From: CAZVLE01 sp964627855
Lineage (GTDB): Bacteria; Bacillota; Dethiobacteria; DTU022
Direction: 5' to 3'
Assembly (NCBI GenBank): GCA_964627855.1
Contig: CAZVLE010000153.1
Span: 1 to 64,000 of the forward strand
DNA length: 64,000 nt
Shown: positions 25,525 to 33,287 of the stretch, piece by piece
How positions within the stretch are numbered: the first letter of the stretch is position 1
Layout of the letters: every line of letters begins with the position of its first letter
Notes under the pieces: model-generated
Database searches by the model: none
Seen by the model: only the letters and a program-made list of their open reading frames with translations
Told to the model about the DNA's origin: nothing
Program-made: the position numbers and the translations under genes

Positions 25525-27617
25525 ACGATCGAACCGCGATGACAAAACAGGACCATAACGGTTTGATGGAGGGCGCTTTCAAGGAGATTCGCAAGCGCGA
25601 TGGCCGGGTAGTTCCTTTTGATGCAGGAAAAATTACCGATGCCATCTTCAAAGCTGTCAGGGCAGTGGGGGGCAGTGATCGCGGTATAGCCGAAAACCTG
25701 ACCGGAAAAGTTTTAAAAAGCTTGATCGAACAAACTCAAAATGGTGTAATCCCCACTGTTGAAGAAGTGCAGGATGCTGTTGAAATCGCCCTGATCGAAA
25801 ACGGCCATGCCCGCACAGCCAAAGCCTATATTCTCTATCGGGACCGGCGCACCCGCATCCGGGAAGGCAAGTCCGAACTGATGGACATAGTTAAAGATAT
25901 ACTGGTTGAAACCAGCCGTGAAAATGCCAATATTAACAATTCGCCTTCGGCAAAGATGCTCCAGATAGCCTCGGCGGCCAGCAAACAGTATTATCTCAGT
26001 AACCTTTTACCCGAAGAATATGCCCGCGCTCATGATGAGGGTAGTTTACATATTCACGATCTCGATTACTACAGCAAAACCCTTAATTGCCTGCAAATTG
26101 ATCTTTCACGTCTTCTACAGGAAGGTTTTAATACCGGTTATGGGTATATCAGACCTCCGAAACGAATTGCATCGGCAGCTGCGCAGGCGGCTATAATACT
26201 GCAGAGTAACCAGAATGACATGTTCGGGGGCCAGAGTTTCCCTCATTTTGACCGCAGTATGGGTGAGGCAATGCGCAGTTTTAAGCGTTTACCTGATTAT
26301 GAAGAAATATATCAGGCCATGGAAGGCTTAATCTATAATCTAAATACTATGTCCAGTCGCGCAGGTGCACAGGTTCCCTTCAGTTCGCTTAATATAGGCA
26401 GTGACACTACCGAAGAGGGTAGAATGGTTAGCAGGGCTGTTCTTGAATCTTTTATGCGCGGCCTTGGCCATGGCGAAAGTCCCATTTTCCCCAACCTGGT
26501 CTTCAGAATCATGGAAGGTGTTAACCTAAACCCCGTTGATCCTAATCATGATCTCTATAAGTTGGCTATCAGGGTCGCTGCGCGCAGGATGAACCCGACT
26601 TTTAGCTTCATGGACAGTTCTTTTAATAAGCCTTATGGCGATGAAGTATCTTACATGGGCTGCCGCACCCGGGTCATTGCCAATCGTCATGGACCGGAAG
26701 TTTCTGCCGGCAGGGGAAACATAGCCCCGGTTACCCTGAACTTGCCCCGGCTGGCTTTAGAGTGCCGGGGGCAGCAGGAACTCTTTTTTGTTCAACTAGA
26801 TCGCTTAATGCGCATTGCAGCACGTCAACTATTGCACCGGTTCGAGGTGCTCTCGAGATTAAAAGTCTGTGATCTTCCTTTTCTGATGGGACAAAAACTC
26901 TATCTTGGTTCAGATAGTCTTACTCCCGGAGATTCCATTCGTGATGTGATTAAACATGGAACTCTCGCGATCGGTTTTATCGGCCTGGCAGAAACTCTTC
27001 ATTTAATGCTCGGCAGGCATCATGGTGAAGGCCGGGAAGCTATTGACCTTGGTCTGAAAATTGTTGAACACATGCGCAAGCGTGTGGACAGTTATGCTGC
27101 AGAATACGATCTCAACTTTGTCCTGGTGGCCACCCCGGCCGAAGGTCTGGCCGGTCGTTTTGTGGCCATGGACCGGGAACGCTTCGGGGTTATCCCTGGC
27201 GTTACCGATAAAGGGTATTACAGCAATTCTTTTCATGTGCCTGTTTATTACACCATGTCGATGTTTGATAAAATAACCATAGAAGGCCATTTTCATAAAC
27301 TTTGTAACGCCGGGCATATCAGCTACACTGAATTGGAAGCACCCCCTGTTGACAATCTCGAGGCGGTAGATCGGATTATTCGTAAAATGGCGGCCGCTGA
27401 TTTTGGTTACGGGGGAATTAACTACCCTCTGGATGAATGCCGTAGCTGTACTCGTAGTGGTGTTTTTAACCAAAGCTGCCCTCATTGCAATAGCCCCGAC
27501 ATCCGGCGTATTCGCCGCATAACAGGTTACCTGTCGACTGATCAGCGCTTTAATGAGGCAAAGCTGAGCGAACTTAGAGACAGGCGGGTTCACTTCGTGC
27601 CCGGTGAGTGGCAGTGA
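25521..27617 (+). CDS. nrdD: Anaerobic ribonucleoside-triphosphate reductase NrdD
   Basis: The class III glycyl-radical enzyme that reduces ribonucleotides anaerobically. N-terminal ATP cone (EIRKRDGRVVPFDAGKI near residue 22), then the barrel with the radical-transfer region, a C-terminal zinc site (ECRSCTRSG...CPHCNS) and the glycyl-radical motif RRITGYL near 673. The 698-residue length is normal. The ATG overlaps the nrdR stop by four bases; an in-frame ATG six codons in is less likely. It needs the neighbouring NrdG for radical installation. Confidence 0.96.
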   Translation: MNDRTAMTKQDHNGLMEGAFKEIRKRDGRVVPFDAGKITDAIFKAVRAVGGSDRGIAENLTGKVLKSLIEQTQNGVIPTVEEVQDAVEIALIENGHARTAKAYILYRDRRTRIREGKSELMDIVKDILVETSRENANINNSPSAKMLQIASAASKQYYLSNLLPEEYARAHDEGSLHIHDLDYYSKTLNCLQIDLSRLLQEGFNTGYGYIRPPKRIASAAAQAAIILQSNQNDMFGGQSFPHFDRSMGEAMRSFKRLPDYEEIYQAMEGLIYNLNTMSSRAGAQVPFSSLNIGSDTTEEGRMVSRAVLESFMRGLGHGESPIFPNLVFRIMEGVNLNPVDPNHDLYKLAIRVAARRMNPTFSFMDSSFNKPYGDEVSYMGCRTRVIANRHGPEVSAGRGNIAPVTLNLPRLALECRGQQELFFVQLDRLMRIAARQLLHRFEVLSRLKVCDLPFLMGQKLYLGSDSLTPGDSIRDVIKHGTLAIGFIGLAETLHLMLGRHHGEGREAIDLGLKIVEHMRKRVDSYAAEYDLNFVLVATPAEGLAGRFVAMDRERFGVIPGVTDKGYYSNSFHVPVYYTMSMFDKITIEGHFHKLCNAGHISYTELEAPPVDNLEAVDRIIRKMAAADFGYGGINYPLDECRSCTRSGVFNQSCPHCNSPDIRRIRRITGYLSTDQRFNEAKLSELRDRRVHFVPGEWQ

Positions 27618-28153
27618 TTATTAAAGTGGCTGGATTCCAGGCTGAAAGTATAGTAGACGGTCCGGGTATTCGTTTTACCGTTTTCCTGCAGGGCTGTTCT
27701 CATCGCTGTCAGGGATGTCACAATCCTGAGACCCATGATCCCGCGGGTGGCAGCGAGTTTTCAGTTTCAGAAATCCTGACTCGCCTGAATTACGCTACAG
27801 ACATTGATGGCGTAACTCTTTCCGGCGGAGAACCCTTTGAACAGGTTACCCCTGCAGCATTTTTGGCTAAAAAGATCAGTGAGCTTGGTTATAACCTTGT
27901 CATTTACAGTGGCTACACCTTTGAAGAGCTTTCTAGAAAAGCTAACCACGATCAGGACGTGCGTTCTTTGCTGCAAGCCGGAAACATCCTTGTTGATGGA
28001 CCATTCATGCTGGCTGAGAAAGACTTAACCCTTGCTTATCGCGGGTCTAAAAACCAGCGCCTGATTGACCTGCCGCAGGCCTTACGGGAAGGTAAGCCTG
28101 TATCGTGGAATAGCTTTCTCTCTGAGAAAGGTTCTGCGGCATTGGTGAGGTGA
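27614..28153 (+). CDS. nrdG: Anaerobic RNR activating enzyme NrdG
   Basis: Radical SAM enzyme that generates the glycyl radical on NrdD. The iron-sulfur motif CSHRCQGCHN (CxxxCxxC) appears near residue 29, preceded by SIVDGPGIRFTVFLQG and followed by GGEPFEQ. GTG 27614 overlaps the nrdD stop as GTGA and gives MIIKVAGF, matching the family start; GTG 27608 is two codons earlier. Length is about 179 residues. Confidence 0.94.
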   Translation: MIIKVAGFQAESIVDGPGIRFTVFLQGCSHRCQGCHNPETHDPAGGSEFSVSEILTRLNYATDIDGVTLSGGEPFEQVTPAAFLAKKISELGYNLVIYSGYTFEELSRKANHDQDVRSLLQAGNILVDGPFMLAEKDLTLAYRGSKNQRLIDLPQALREGKPVSWNSFLSEKGSAALVR

Positions 28154-28965
28154 TTCAGATCGAACTATACCGTGATGGTAAACTGGCTTACCTGCATGCT
28201 TCTCTGCTCGCAACAGGCGGTTTGGCTGATCATGCTTTCTCAACCCGCCTTGGCGGGTGCAGTGCAGGTGCTATGTCTACCTTGAACACGGCTTTTCATA
28301 CCGGTGACAGTGAAGCTAACGTTCTGGAAAACAGGTCTCGTTTTTTTTCTCTCTTCAATTACGATTATCGGGATTTGATTGCACCTGTCCAGGTTCATGG
28401 TACCGGGTTAATGGTAGTAAATGATACGCAGCGAGGGGAAGGGGCTTTGTTTGCCGGTTCCCGGATCAGGTGTGACGGTCTGATTTCTACTGAACCCGGT
28501 TTAATCCTGACGGCTTATGCTGCCGACTGCTTGCTTATTTATCTTGTCGTGCAAAACAAGCCGCTGGTTGCCCTGGCCCATGCCGGGTGGCGGGGAACAC
28601 TGGGGGGTATGGCCGGCGGACTGATTAATTACCTGGAAAGCCTCTTCGGCGTAGAGCCGCAATATATATTGACAGCGCTTAGTCCTGCCATCTGTAAAAA
28701 ATGTTACCAGGTTTCCACTGACGTGGCAGACCTTTTCGTCGCTGCAGGCTGGAACAGCTCTCAATACCTGGAGAAAAGCGATAAAGATAAGTGGCAACTT
28801 GATCTGGCTGCGATCAATAAAGCCCAACTTTTGCAAGCCGGGATCAAAGAAACAAACCTGGCTACAGGTAACTGGTGTACTTCCTGCGACCGGGAATTAT
28901 TCTATTCATACCGCAGGGAAAATGGGATAACTGGTAGGATGATCGGTTTTATTAGTCTGAAATAA
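28150..28965 (+). CDS. pgeF: PgeF/YfiH-type multicopper-fold protein
   Basis: Family once called laccase-domain proteins; members act as purine nucleoside phosphorylase/adenosine deaminase or in peptidoglycan editing. Family motifs: VHGTGL near residue 79, AADCLLI near 121, AHAGWRGTLGGM near 141 and the late LATGNWCTSCDRELFYSYRREN. The His and Cys residues match the metal site. GTGA overlap with nrdG makes it part of that transcript. pgeF next to yggS and the ylm genes is a common Bacillota order. The physiological substrate cannot be chosen from sequence. Confidence 0.9.
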   Translation: MIQIELYRDGKLAYLHASLLATGGLADHAFSTRLGGCSAGAMSTLNTAFHTGDSEANVLENRSRFFSLFNYDYRDLIAPVQVHGTGLMVVNDTQRGEGALFAGSRIRCDGLISTEPGLILTAYAADCLLIYLVVQNKPLVALAHAGWRGTLGGMAGGLINYLESLFGVEPQYILTALSPAICKKCYQVSTDVADLFVAAGWNSSQYLEKSDKDKWQLDLAAINKAQLLQAGIKETNLATGNWCTSCDRELFYSYRRENGITGRMIGFISLK

Positions 28966-28984
28966 TTTTTTGGGAGCTGAAACC

Positions 28985-30175
28985 TTGCCGGATAAAGGAC
29001 GAAAAAAGCGCAGGCAGCGTTTCGAAGTTATTAAAGGGGAAGGGAAACGTTTTAGCTTCACTGCTATCAGGCAGGCATTTATTTTTTACCTCTTTTTGCT
29101 AATCGCCCTGGCTATAATAGCCCAGCTGGGCTATCATTGGCTTGGCGAGCAGTTTCTGGCCTGGCAGTTGCAGGTTATTACTGCTGAGCCGGGAATAATG
29201 CAGGAGGAGGTTGCTGTGGAAGGTGTTGTAACCAGGAACGAAGAGACTTTTGAAGCTCCCTCCAGTGGGCTGGTAACCTATATGGCCATTTCCGGTGAAA
29301 GGATTCCTCCAGGCAAAGAATTGATTACCATCGGGGTAATATCGCGCTCTGACCTGGAAACTCTGGTTGGCTCGGATGAAATAGAAGCTATAGAAGAAGA
29401 TCCAGATGAAGTACTTCTTGATCGATTTCTAAGTTACTGGCAGCAATTATTTCTGTCCGGAAATGAAGGTAATGACGAAAGAGACAGCGAAAATGAAGAG
29501 CAAGGAAGGGAAGTCTTTGTAGACTTTCTAACGGAATTGGAATTTGCTGAAGAGGTAACTGTTTACAGTGATCAGCCCGGCTTCCTCTCTTTTTATATTG
29601 ACGGTTGGGAAAATTACAATAGCGCAATGAGCCCTGAAAACATCGGAAACTTTGTTGACATCCGGGAGGGCACTGCTCTTCTCGAGGGAGAATTGGTGCG
29701 AAGCGGACAGCCTGTTGTCAAAATAGTTGATAATTGGCAGTGGTATTACAGTCTGGTTTTACCCTTACATCCGGGCCGCTCGCTGACCGAACTGCCTACT
29801 ATCGACATTGAATTTTCTTTCAATCCCGGCGAGCTTGTCGGAGCAGTACTCTATCACTTTGAAATTGATGACACCAAACATGAGGTTTTCCTGACCTACA
29901 TGATCGAAAAGCAAATAACCGGTTTTGATCGGATCAGGTGGACAGAAGCTATCTTGCATTACAATCGCCTCGAAGGGGTAATTGTTCCCGCCGAAGCAAT
30001 CATAGAGAGGGAAAACGGCCCGGGTGTTTATCTGAATCATGGTGGAAGAGTTGTTTTTCAGCCGGTTACGATTATCAAGCGGCAGGATGAAAACGTTTTA
30101 GTAGAGGGCATGACTCCCTATAGCCGGGTGATCAGTCGTCCGGAATTGGTTCAGGAAGGGCAGCGTTTAAACTAA
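28985..30175 (+). CDS. HlyD-like membrane adaptor protein
   Basis: A basic cytoplasmic N-terminus (KGRKKRRQRF), one membrane helix (about residues 31-50, FIFYLFLLIALAIIAQLGY), then an extracytoplasmic part starting with a lipoyl/barrel-sandwich type segment (EEVAVEGVVTRNEETFEAPSSGLV). A very acidic stretch comes midway (about 135-175), then a barrel-like C-terminus with YSRVI near the end. This resembles the HlyD_D23-type proteins found beside yggS/sepF in Clostridia, whose role is unknown. No transport ATPase or RND partner is nearby, so an efflux role should not be assumed. The TTG at 28985 is eight bases after GGGAG; an upstream in-frame TTG (28970) has no ribosome site. Confidence 0.75.
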   Translation: MPDKGRKKRRQRFEVIKGEGKRFSFTAIRQAFIFYLFLLIALAIIAQLGYHWLGEQFLAWQLQVITAEPGIMQEEVAVEGVVTRNEETFEAPSSGLVTYMAISGERIPPGKELITIGVISRSDLETLVGSDEIEAIEEDPDEVLLDRFLSYWQQLFLSGNEGNDERDSENEEQGREVFVDFLTELEFAEEVTVYSDQPGFLSFYIDGWENYNSAMSPENIGNFVDIREGTALLEGELVRSGQPVVKIVDNWQWYYSLVLPLHPGRSLTELPTIDIEFSFNPGELVGAVLYHFEIDDTKHEVFLTYMIEKQITGFDRIRWTEAILHYNRLEGVIVPAEAIIERENGPGVYLNHGGRVVFQPVTIIKRQDENVLVEGMTPYSRVISRPELVQEGQRLN

Positions 30176-30202
30176 GCAAAAAATGAGAGGTTATACCAAA
30201 GG

Positions 30203-30865
30203 ATGCTGGCAGAAAACTATCAAAATGTATTACAGCTTATTGACGAAGCGGCAGCGAGGTCAGGGCGTTCATCTGAAGAGGTGAAGATTATTGCCGTGAC
30301 CAAGACTGTTGGTCCTGAGAAAGTTCGCGAAGCGATTAAACTGGGTCTTACAGATTTTGGTGAAAATAGGGTCCAGGATGCTGCTGAAAAGGTGGCAACC
30401 ATAACCGGAGTTAGATGGCATTTTATCGGACACCTGCAATCAAACAAAGCCAGGGATGTTTTGCCGGCCTATTGCATGATTCATTCACTTGACCGTATCT
30501 CTCTGTCTGAAGCTTTGCAGAAATGTGCAGAAAAACTTGCCTTGGAAGTAGAGGTATTAATTCAGGTTAATGTATCCGGTGAAGAGAGCAAGTTTGGCCT
30601 GGATCCGGAAGCAGTGCCTGCTTTTATTTCCCGTTTGCAACAATTCAATCGCCTTAAAATATCCGGCTTAATGACCATGGCTCCTTTTGTGGAAGATCCG
30701 GAGGAAGTCAGGGTCTATTTTCGAAACCTGCGATTATTACGTGACAGCCTGGTGAAACCCGGCCTGGAGTTACCTGAGTTGTCAATGGGCATGACCAATG
30801 ATTTTGTCGTTGCCGTAGAAGAAGGAGCTACCATGGTTCGTATCGGCAGCGCGCTCTTTAACTAA
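30203..30865 (+). CDS. yggS: PLP homeostasis protein YggS/YlmE
   Basis: A single-domain PLP-binding protein of alanine-racemase fold that controls pyridoxal phosphate pools; it has no known catalytic activity. Marks: IIAVTKTVGPEKVREAI with the PLP lysine near residue 34, FGENRVQDA, WHFIGHLQSNK near 72, and LSMGMTNDFVVAVEEGATMVRIGSALF at the end. At 220 residues it is typical. It belongs to the ylm division-associated cluster. Confidence 0.94.
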   Translation: MLAENYQNVLQLIDEAAARSGRSSEEVKIIAVTKTVGPEKVREAIKLGLTDFGENRVQDAAEKVATITGVRWHFIGHLQSNKARDVLPAYCMIHSLDRISLSEALQKCAEKLALEVEVLIQVNVSGEESKFGLDPEAVPAFISRLQQFNRLKISGLMTMAPFVEDPEEVRVYFRNLRLLRDSLVKPGLELPELSMGMTNDFVVAVEEGATMVRIGSALFN

Positions 30866-30877
30866 AATGTGGGGCAG

Positions 30878-31171
30878 GTGAGTAATATCAATATCCTGTT
30901 AGACGGCTTGTTAATTTTCATGAGACTTTATTATTTTGTTCTATTTGCCAGAATCATTCTTTCCTGGTTTATGGTTGGCGGAGGTGGCGGTAACCCAACT
31001 ATTGAATCTGTTTACCGGGTAGTCTACGGACTGACCGAACCAGCACTGGCTCCCCTGCGCAGGGTGATTCCATCGATCAACGTCGGTGCCGGTCAACTTG
31101 ATCTATCGCCCATCGTACTGCTGATCCTGGTCAGGTTAGCTGAAAATTTAATTCTTAACATGCGTTTTTAG
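30878..31171 (+). CDS. yggT: YggT-family membrane protein
   Basis: A short YGGT-domain protein with two hydrophobic segments (LLIFMRLYYFVLFARIILSWF and LSPIVLLILVRLAENLIL) and the family motif PTIESVYRVVYGLTEPALAPLRRVIP between them. Function is unclear; it is linked by context to division and osmotic tolerance. The start is uncertain between GTG 30878 and GTG 30869. In relatives sepF lies between yggS and this gene; here the two are separated by only a few bases and sepF is missing. Confidence 0.88.
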   Translation: MSNINILLDGLLIFMRLYYFVLFARIILSWFMVGGGGGNPTIESVYRVVYGLTEPALAPLRRVIPSINVGAGQLDLSPIVLLILVRLAENLILNMRF

Positions 31172-31173
31172 CA

Positions 31174-31210
31174 GGAACAACCGTACACTGAAACTATAGC
31201 TGAGCAATTA
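31174..31210 (-). repeat. Remnant of the foldback MITE (copy D)
   Basis: GGAACAACCGTACACTGAAA and the following CTATAGCTGAGCAATTA are the reverse complement of the left end of copies A and B, with a few substitutions. The opposite end and target duplications are not visible, so this is a truncated copy between yggT and ylmH. Confidence 0.65.
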
Positions 31211-31326
31211 TGTCAATTTTAGCATAGCAATTTATTGCATGCCAATTAAGTTTGCCCTGATTTTAAGGGGAGATTTTACAGGCAGGTGCTCACAGATCCT
31301 TACTCCGGCATACTGGAGGCAGAAAG

Positions 31327-32094
31327 ATGACTGGTACAGGACCACTAACTGATGGAGAGAAAAAATGGCAGCTCCATTTTGAACGCAGGCTTGATCAACT
31401 GGGGGAGGCAGAATCATTCAGTACCTCTTTTCTGGATCCCCGCCAACTGGAATTGGCTGAGGCAATCCTGCGTAAGAGAAAAGGACTTTCATATACTGTA
31501 TTTGGTGGCTATCCCAATGCTGAAAGAAATGTCCTCTCTGTTTTTCCCGCTCAGCAAAAAGGGAAACTACCCGACCTGACTGTAGTAAAGGTTGATTGGA
31601 ACAGCCGGGACTATTCTCCCGGTCACCGCGATCTGCTTGGTGCTATATTAAGCCTGGGGTTTCGCCGCGATCAGATTGGCGACATTATTCTTCTCGAAGA
31701 TGGCGGTGCAGCCATAATGCTTGCTGCTTCTAAAGCTGATTTTGTGTGCGCTCAGCTTGTGCAGGTCGGCAGCCTGCCAGTGGTCTGTTCAATTTTTGAT
31801 TCCGAACAACTGCCCCTTGCCAGGGATGATGGCAGGGAAATAAAGGGCACTGTAGCCAGTCTCAGGGCTGATGCAATAATCTCGCTCGGCTTTGGCATTC
31901 CCAGATCAAGAGTAGCTCTCCTGATTAAGGGAGGTATTGTCAGGGTTAACTGGCGGGCCATCAGTTCACCTTCTTTAAAACTTCAAGCGGGCGACCAGGT
32001 ATCATTGAAGGGAAAAGGACGCTTAGTTATTTGTGCTGTGCAGGGCGAAACTCGTAAAGGGAGGATTCATGTGAGACTGAAAAAACATGTTTAA
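31327..32094 (+). CDS. ylmH: S4-domain RNA-binding protein YlmH
   Basis: A 255-residue YlmH-family protein. The N-terminal part contains the conserved TVFGGYPNAERNV (near residue 58); a central region has LGAILSLGFRRDQIGDI; a C-terminal S4 domain begins near 181 (SLGFGIPRSRVALLIKGGIVRVNW, then KLQAGDQVSLKGKGRL). YlmH is reported to act in ribosome-associated quality control by binding stalled 50S subunits, which fits the presence of rqcH 6 kb away. GGAGGCAG lies directly upstream of the ATG. Confidence 0.92.
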   Translation: MTGTGPLTDGEKKWQLHFERRLDQLGEAESFSTSFLDPRQLELAEAILRKRKGLSYTVFGGYPNAERNVLSVFPAQQKGKLPDLTVVKVDWNSRDYSPGHRDLLGAILSLGFRRDQIGDIILLEDGGAAIMLAASKADFVCAQLVQVGSLPVVCSIFDSEQLPLARDDGREIKGTVASLRADAIISLGFGIPRSRVALLIKGGIVRVNWRAISSPSLKLQAGDQVSLKGKGRLVICAVQGETRKGRIHVRLKKHV

Positions 32095-32174
32095 AGAGGC
32101 AGGAAAAGGTGTCTGCTTGTCGAAGTTTGCCCTCATTGATTGAATCGGAATATTATTTAGGGAGGTATTTACTG

Positions 32175-32831
32175 ATGACAATTACGTCGCTAGATATTCA
32201 GAATAAAGAATTCGAACGTTCTTTCCGCGGTTATGATATTGAAGATGTTGATGAATTCCTGGATCAGGTTGCCAAGGATCTCGAGGAACTGATGCGGGAA
32301 AACGCAGAGTTGAAAGATAATCTTGTTCAGCTCCAGGAGAAAAATAAAAATTACCAAAAACTTGAAGAAACGATGCATAATGCTATTGTAGTTGCCCAGG
32401 AAACTGCGGAAGAAGTTAAGCTTACTGCCAGGCGTGAAGCTGATTTAATCAGAAGGGAAGCAGAGAATCAGGCCAGTCATATTGTTGAGGAAGCCCGCTA
32501 TCGGGCCGGAAAAATTATGACTGAAAAGGAAGAGCTCTTTAAGCAGGCCCAGGTTTTTAAAATGCGTTTTCGCTCTTTCATTGAAGCCCAGCTAAGCGCA
32601 TTAGAAAATGAAGATTGGCTCGAAGAGGCAAAAAAGTATCAGGCTTCGGAAAAAACTGTGCCCAGGGTCGGCGATTCAATTGAGACTGAGAAGGAAAATA
32701 AATTCTCTGCCGGGCTTGAATCTGAGCCACCCTTGGATAGCCCTCGATCTGAACCAAAACCGGAAATAAAGCCCGAACCGTCATTCAGTCCAGATCCGGA
32801 CCTTGATTTCGATCGGGATCCTGAATTCTAA
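32175..32831 (+). CDS. divIVA: Cell division initiation protein DivIVA
   Basis: A polar/septal coiled-coil scaffold that binds negatively curved membrane. The N-terminal lipid-binding domain is ITSLDIQNKEFERSFRGYD and then DVDEFLDQVAKDLEEL; long coiled coils follow to about residue 150. The tail is Pro/Glu/Asp-rich (KPEIKPEPSFSPDPDLDFDRD), probably disordered. The frame is open from 32109, but GGAGGT eight bases before ATG 32175 and the family N-terminus fix the start. Last gene of the ylm cluster before ileS. Confidence 0.95.
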   Translation: MTITSLDIQNKEFERSFRGYDIEDVDEFLDQVAKDLEELMRENAELKDNLVQLQEKNKNYQKLEETMHNAIVVAQETAEEVKLTARREADLIRREAENQASHIVEEARYRAGKIMTEKEELFKQAQVFKMRFRSFIEAQLSALENEDWLEEAKKYQASEKTVPRVGDSIETEKENKFSAGLESEPPLDSPRSEPKPEIKPEPSFSPDPDLDFDRDPEF

Positions 32832-32879
32832 ATTAAGATCAACTGCATATTGATTTAATCTAGCGGACATGCTAAAATT

Positions 32880-33109
32880 TAGCGCAAATGCAATGATCGG
32901 GACATAAAGGCGGTTTTAGACTTATCCAGAGAGCCGGTAGAAGGTGAAAGTCCGGTTAAGCACAGCCGCTGCTAATCACCCGTGAGCTTCCGTGCCAAAT
33001 CTTTTTCCAAAGAAAGTAGTCACGGACGGCTGTCACCGTTACAGACCGGAGAGAAAAAATGGTCTGGCTGCTTATTACCAGGCTATAAGGGTGGTACCGC
33101 GATAAAACT
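32880..33109 (+). promoter_or_regulatory. T-box leader (tRNA-Ile) of ileS
   Basis: Stem I features (AGAGAGCCGGTAGAAGG and GTGAAAGTCCGGTTAAG) are followed by a specifier loop with the isoleucine codon ATC at 32975-32977 and the usual CCGTGAGC after it. The T-box sequence AAGGGTGGTACCGCG is at 33087-33101, immediately before the terminator. Uncharged tRNA-Ile should stabilise the antiterminator and allow ileS transcription. The 5' limit is approximate. Confidence 0.93.
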
Positions 33110-33132
33110 CGCCCCTGAAGGGGCGTTTTTTT
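33110..33132 (+). terminator. T-box-controlled terminator
   Basis: CGCCCC (33110-33115), loop TGAA, GGGGCG (33120-33125), then seven T. It competes with the T-box antiterminator. Confidence 0.92.
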
Positions 33133-33141
33133 ATAAAACAG

Positions 33142-33256
33142 CCCCAGAAACGGGGACGGTTCTTGCTTCAGGTGAAAACACCTTATTAGAGAACCGAAAC
33201 TGCAGTTGTAGAGTTTTATGGTTGACCAGAATTGAGAACCGTCCCCGTTTCCGGGG
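33142..33256. repeat. Inverted-repeat element between the T-box and ileS
   Basis: CCCCAGAAACGGGGACGGTT (33142-33161) and its inverse, AACCGTCCCCGTTTCCGGGG (33237-33256), bound about 115 bp with no gene. The pair is near-perfect, one mismatch over 20. From memory, AACGGGGACGGTTCT-type repeats recur between genes in several clostridial and other genomes. The element sits after the T-box terminator and before the ileS ribosome site, so it is transcribed whenever ileS is. Confidence 0.7.
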
Positions 33257-33287
33257 ATTAGTTATATTTTATTGGAGGCGATTGACA

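Noticed and set aside
32982..33287. A 102-residue N-terminal extension of IleRS
   Set aside because: These bases are the T-box leader, its terminator and an inverted repeat. The ATG at 33288 has a good ribosome site and fits the family start.
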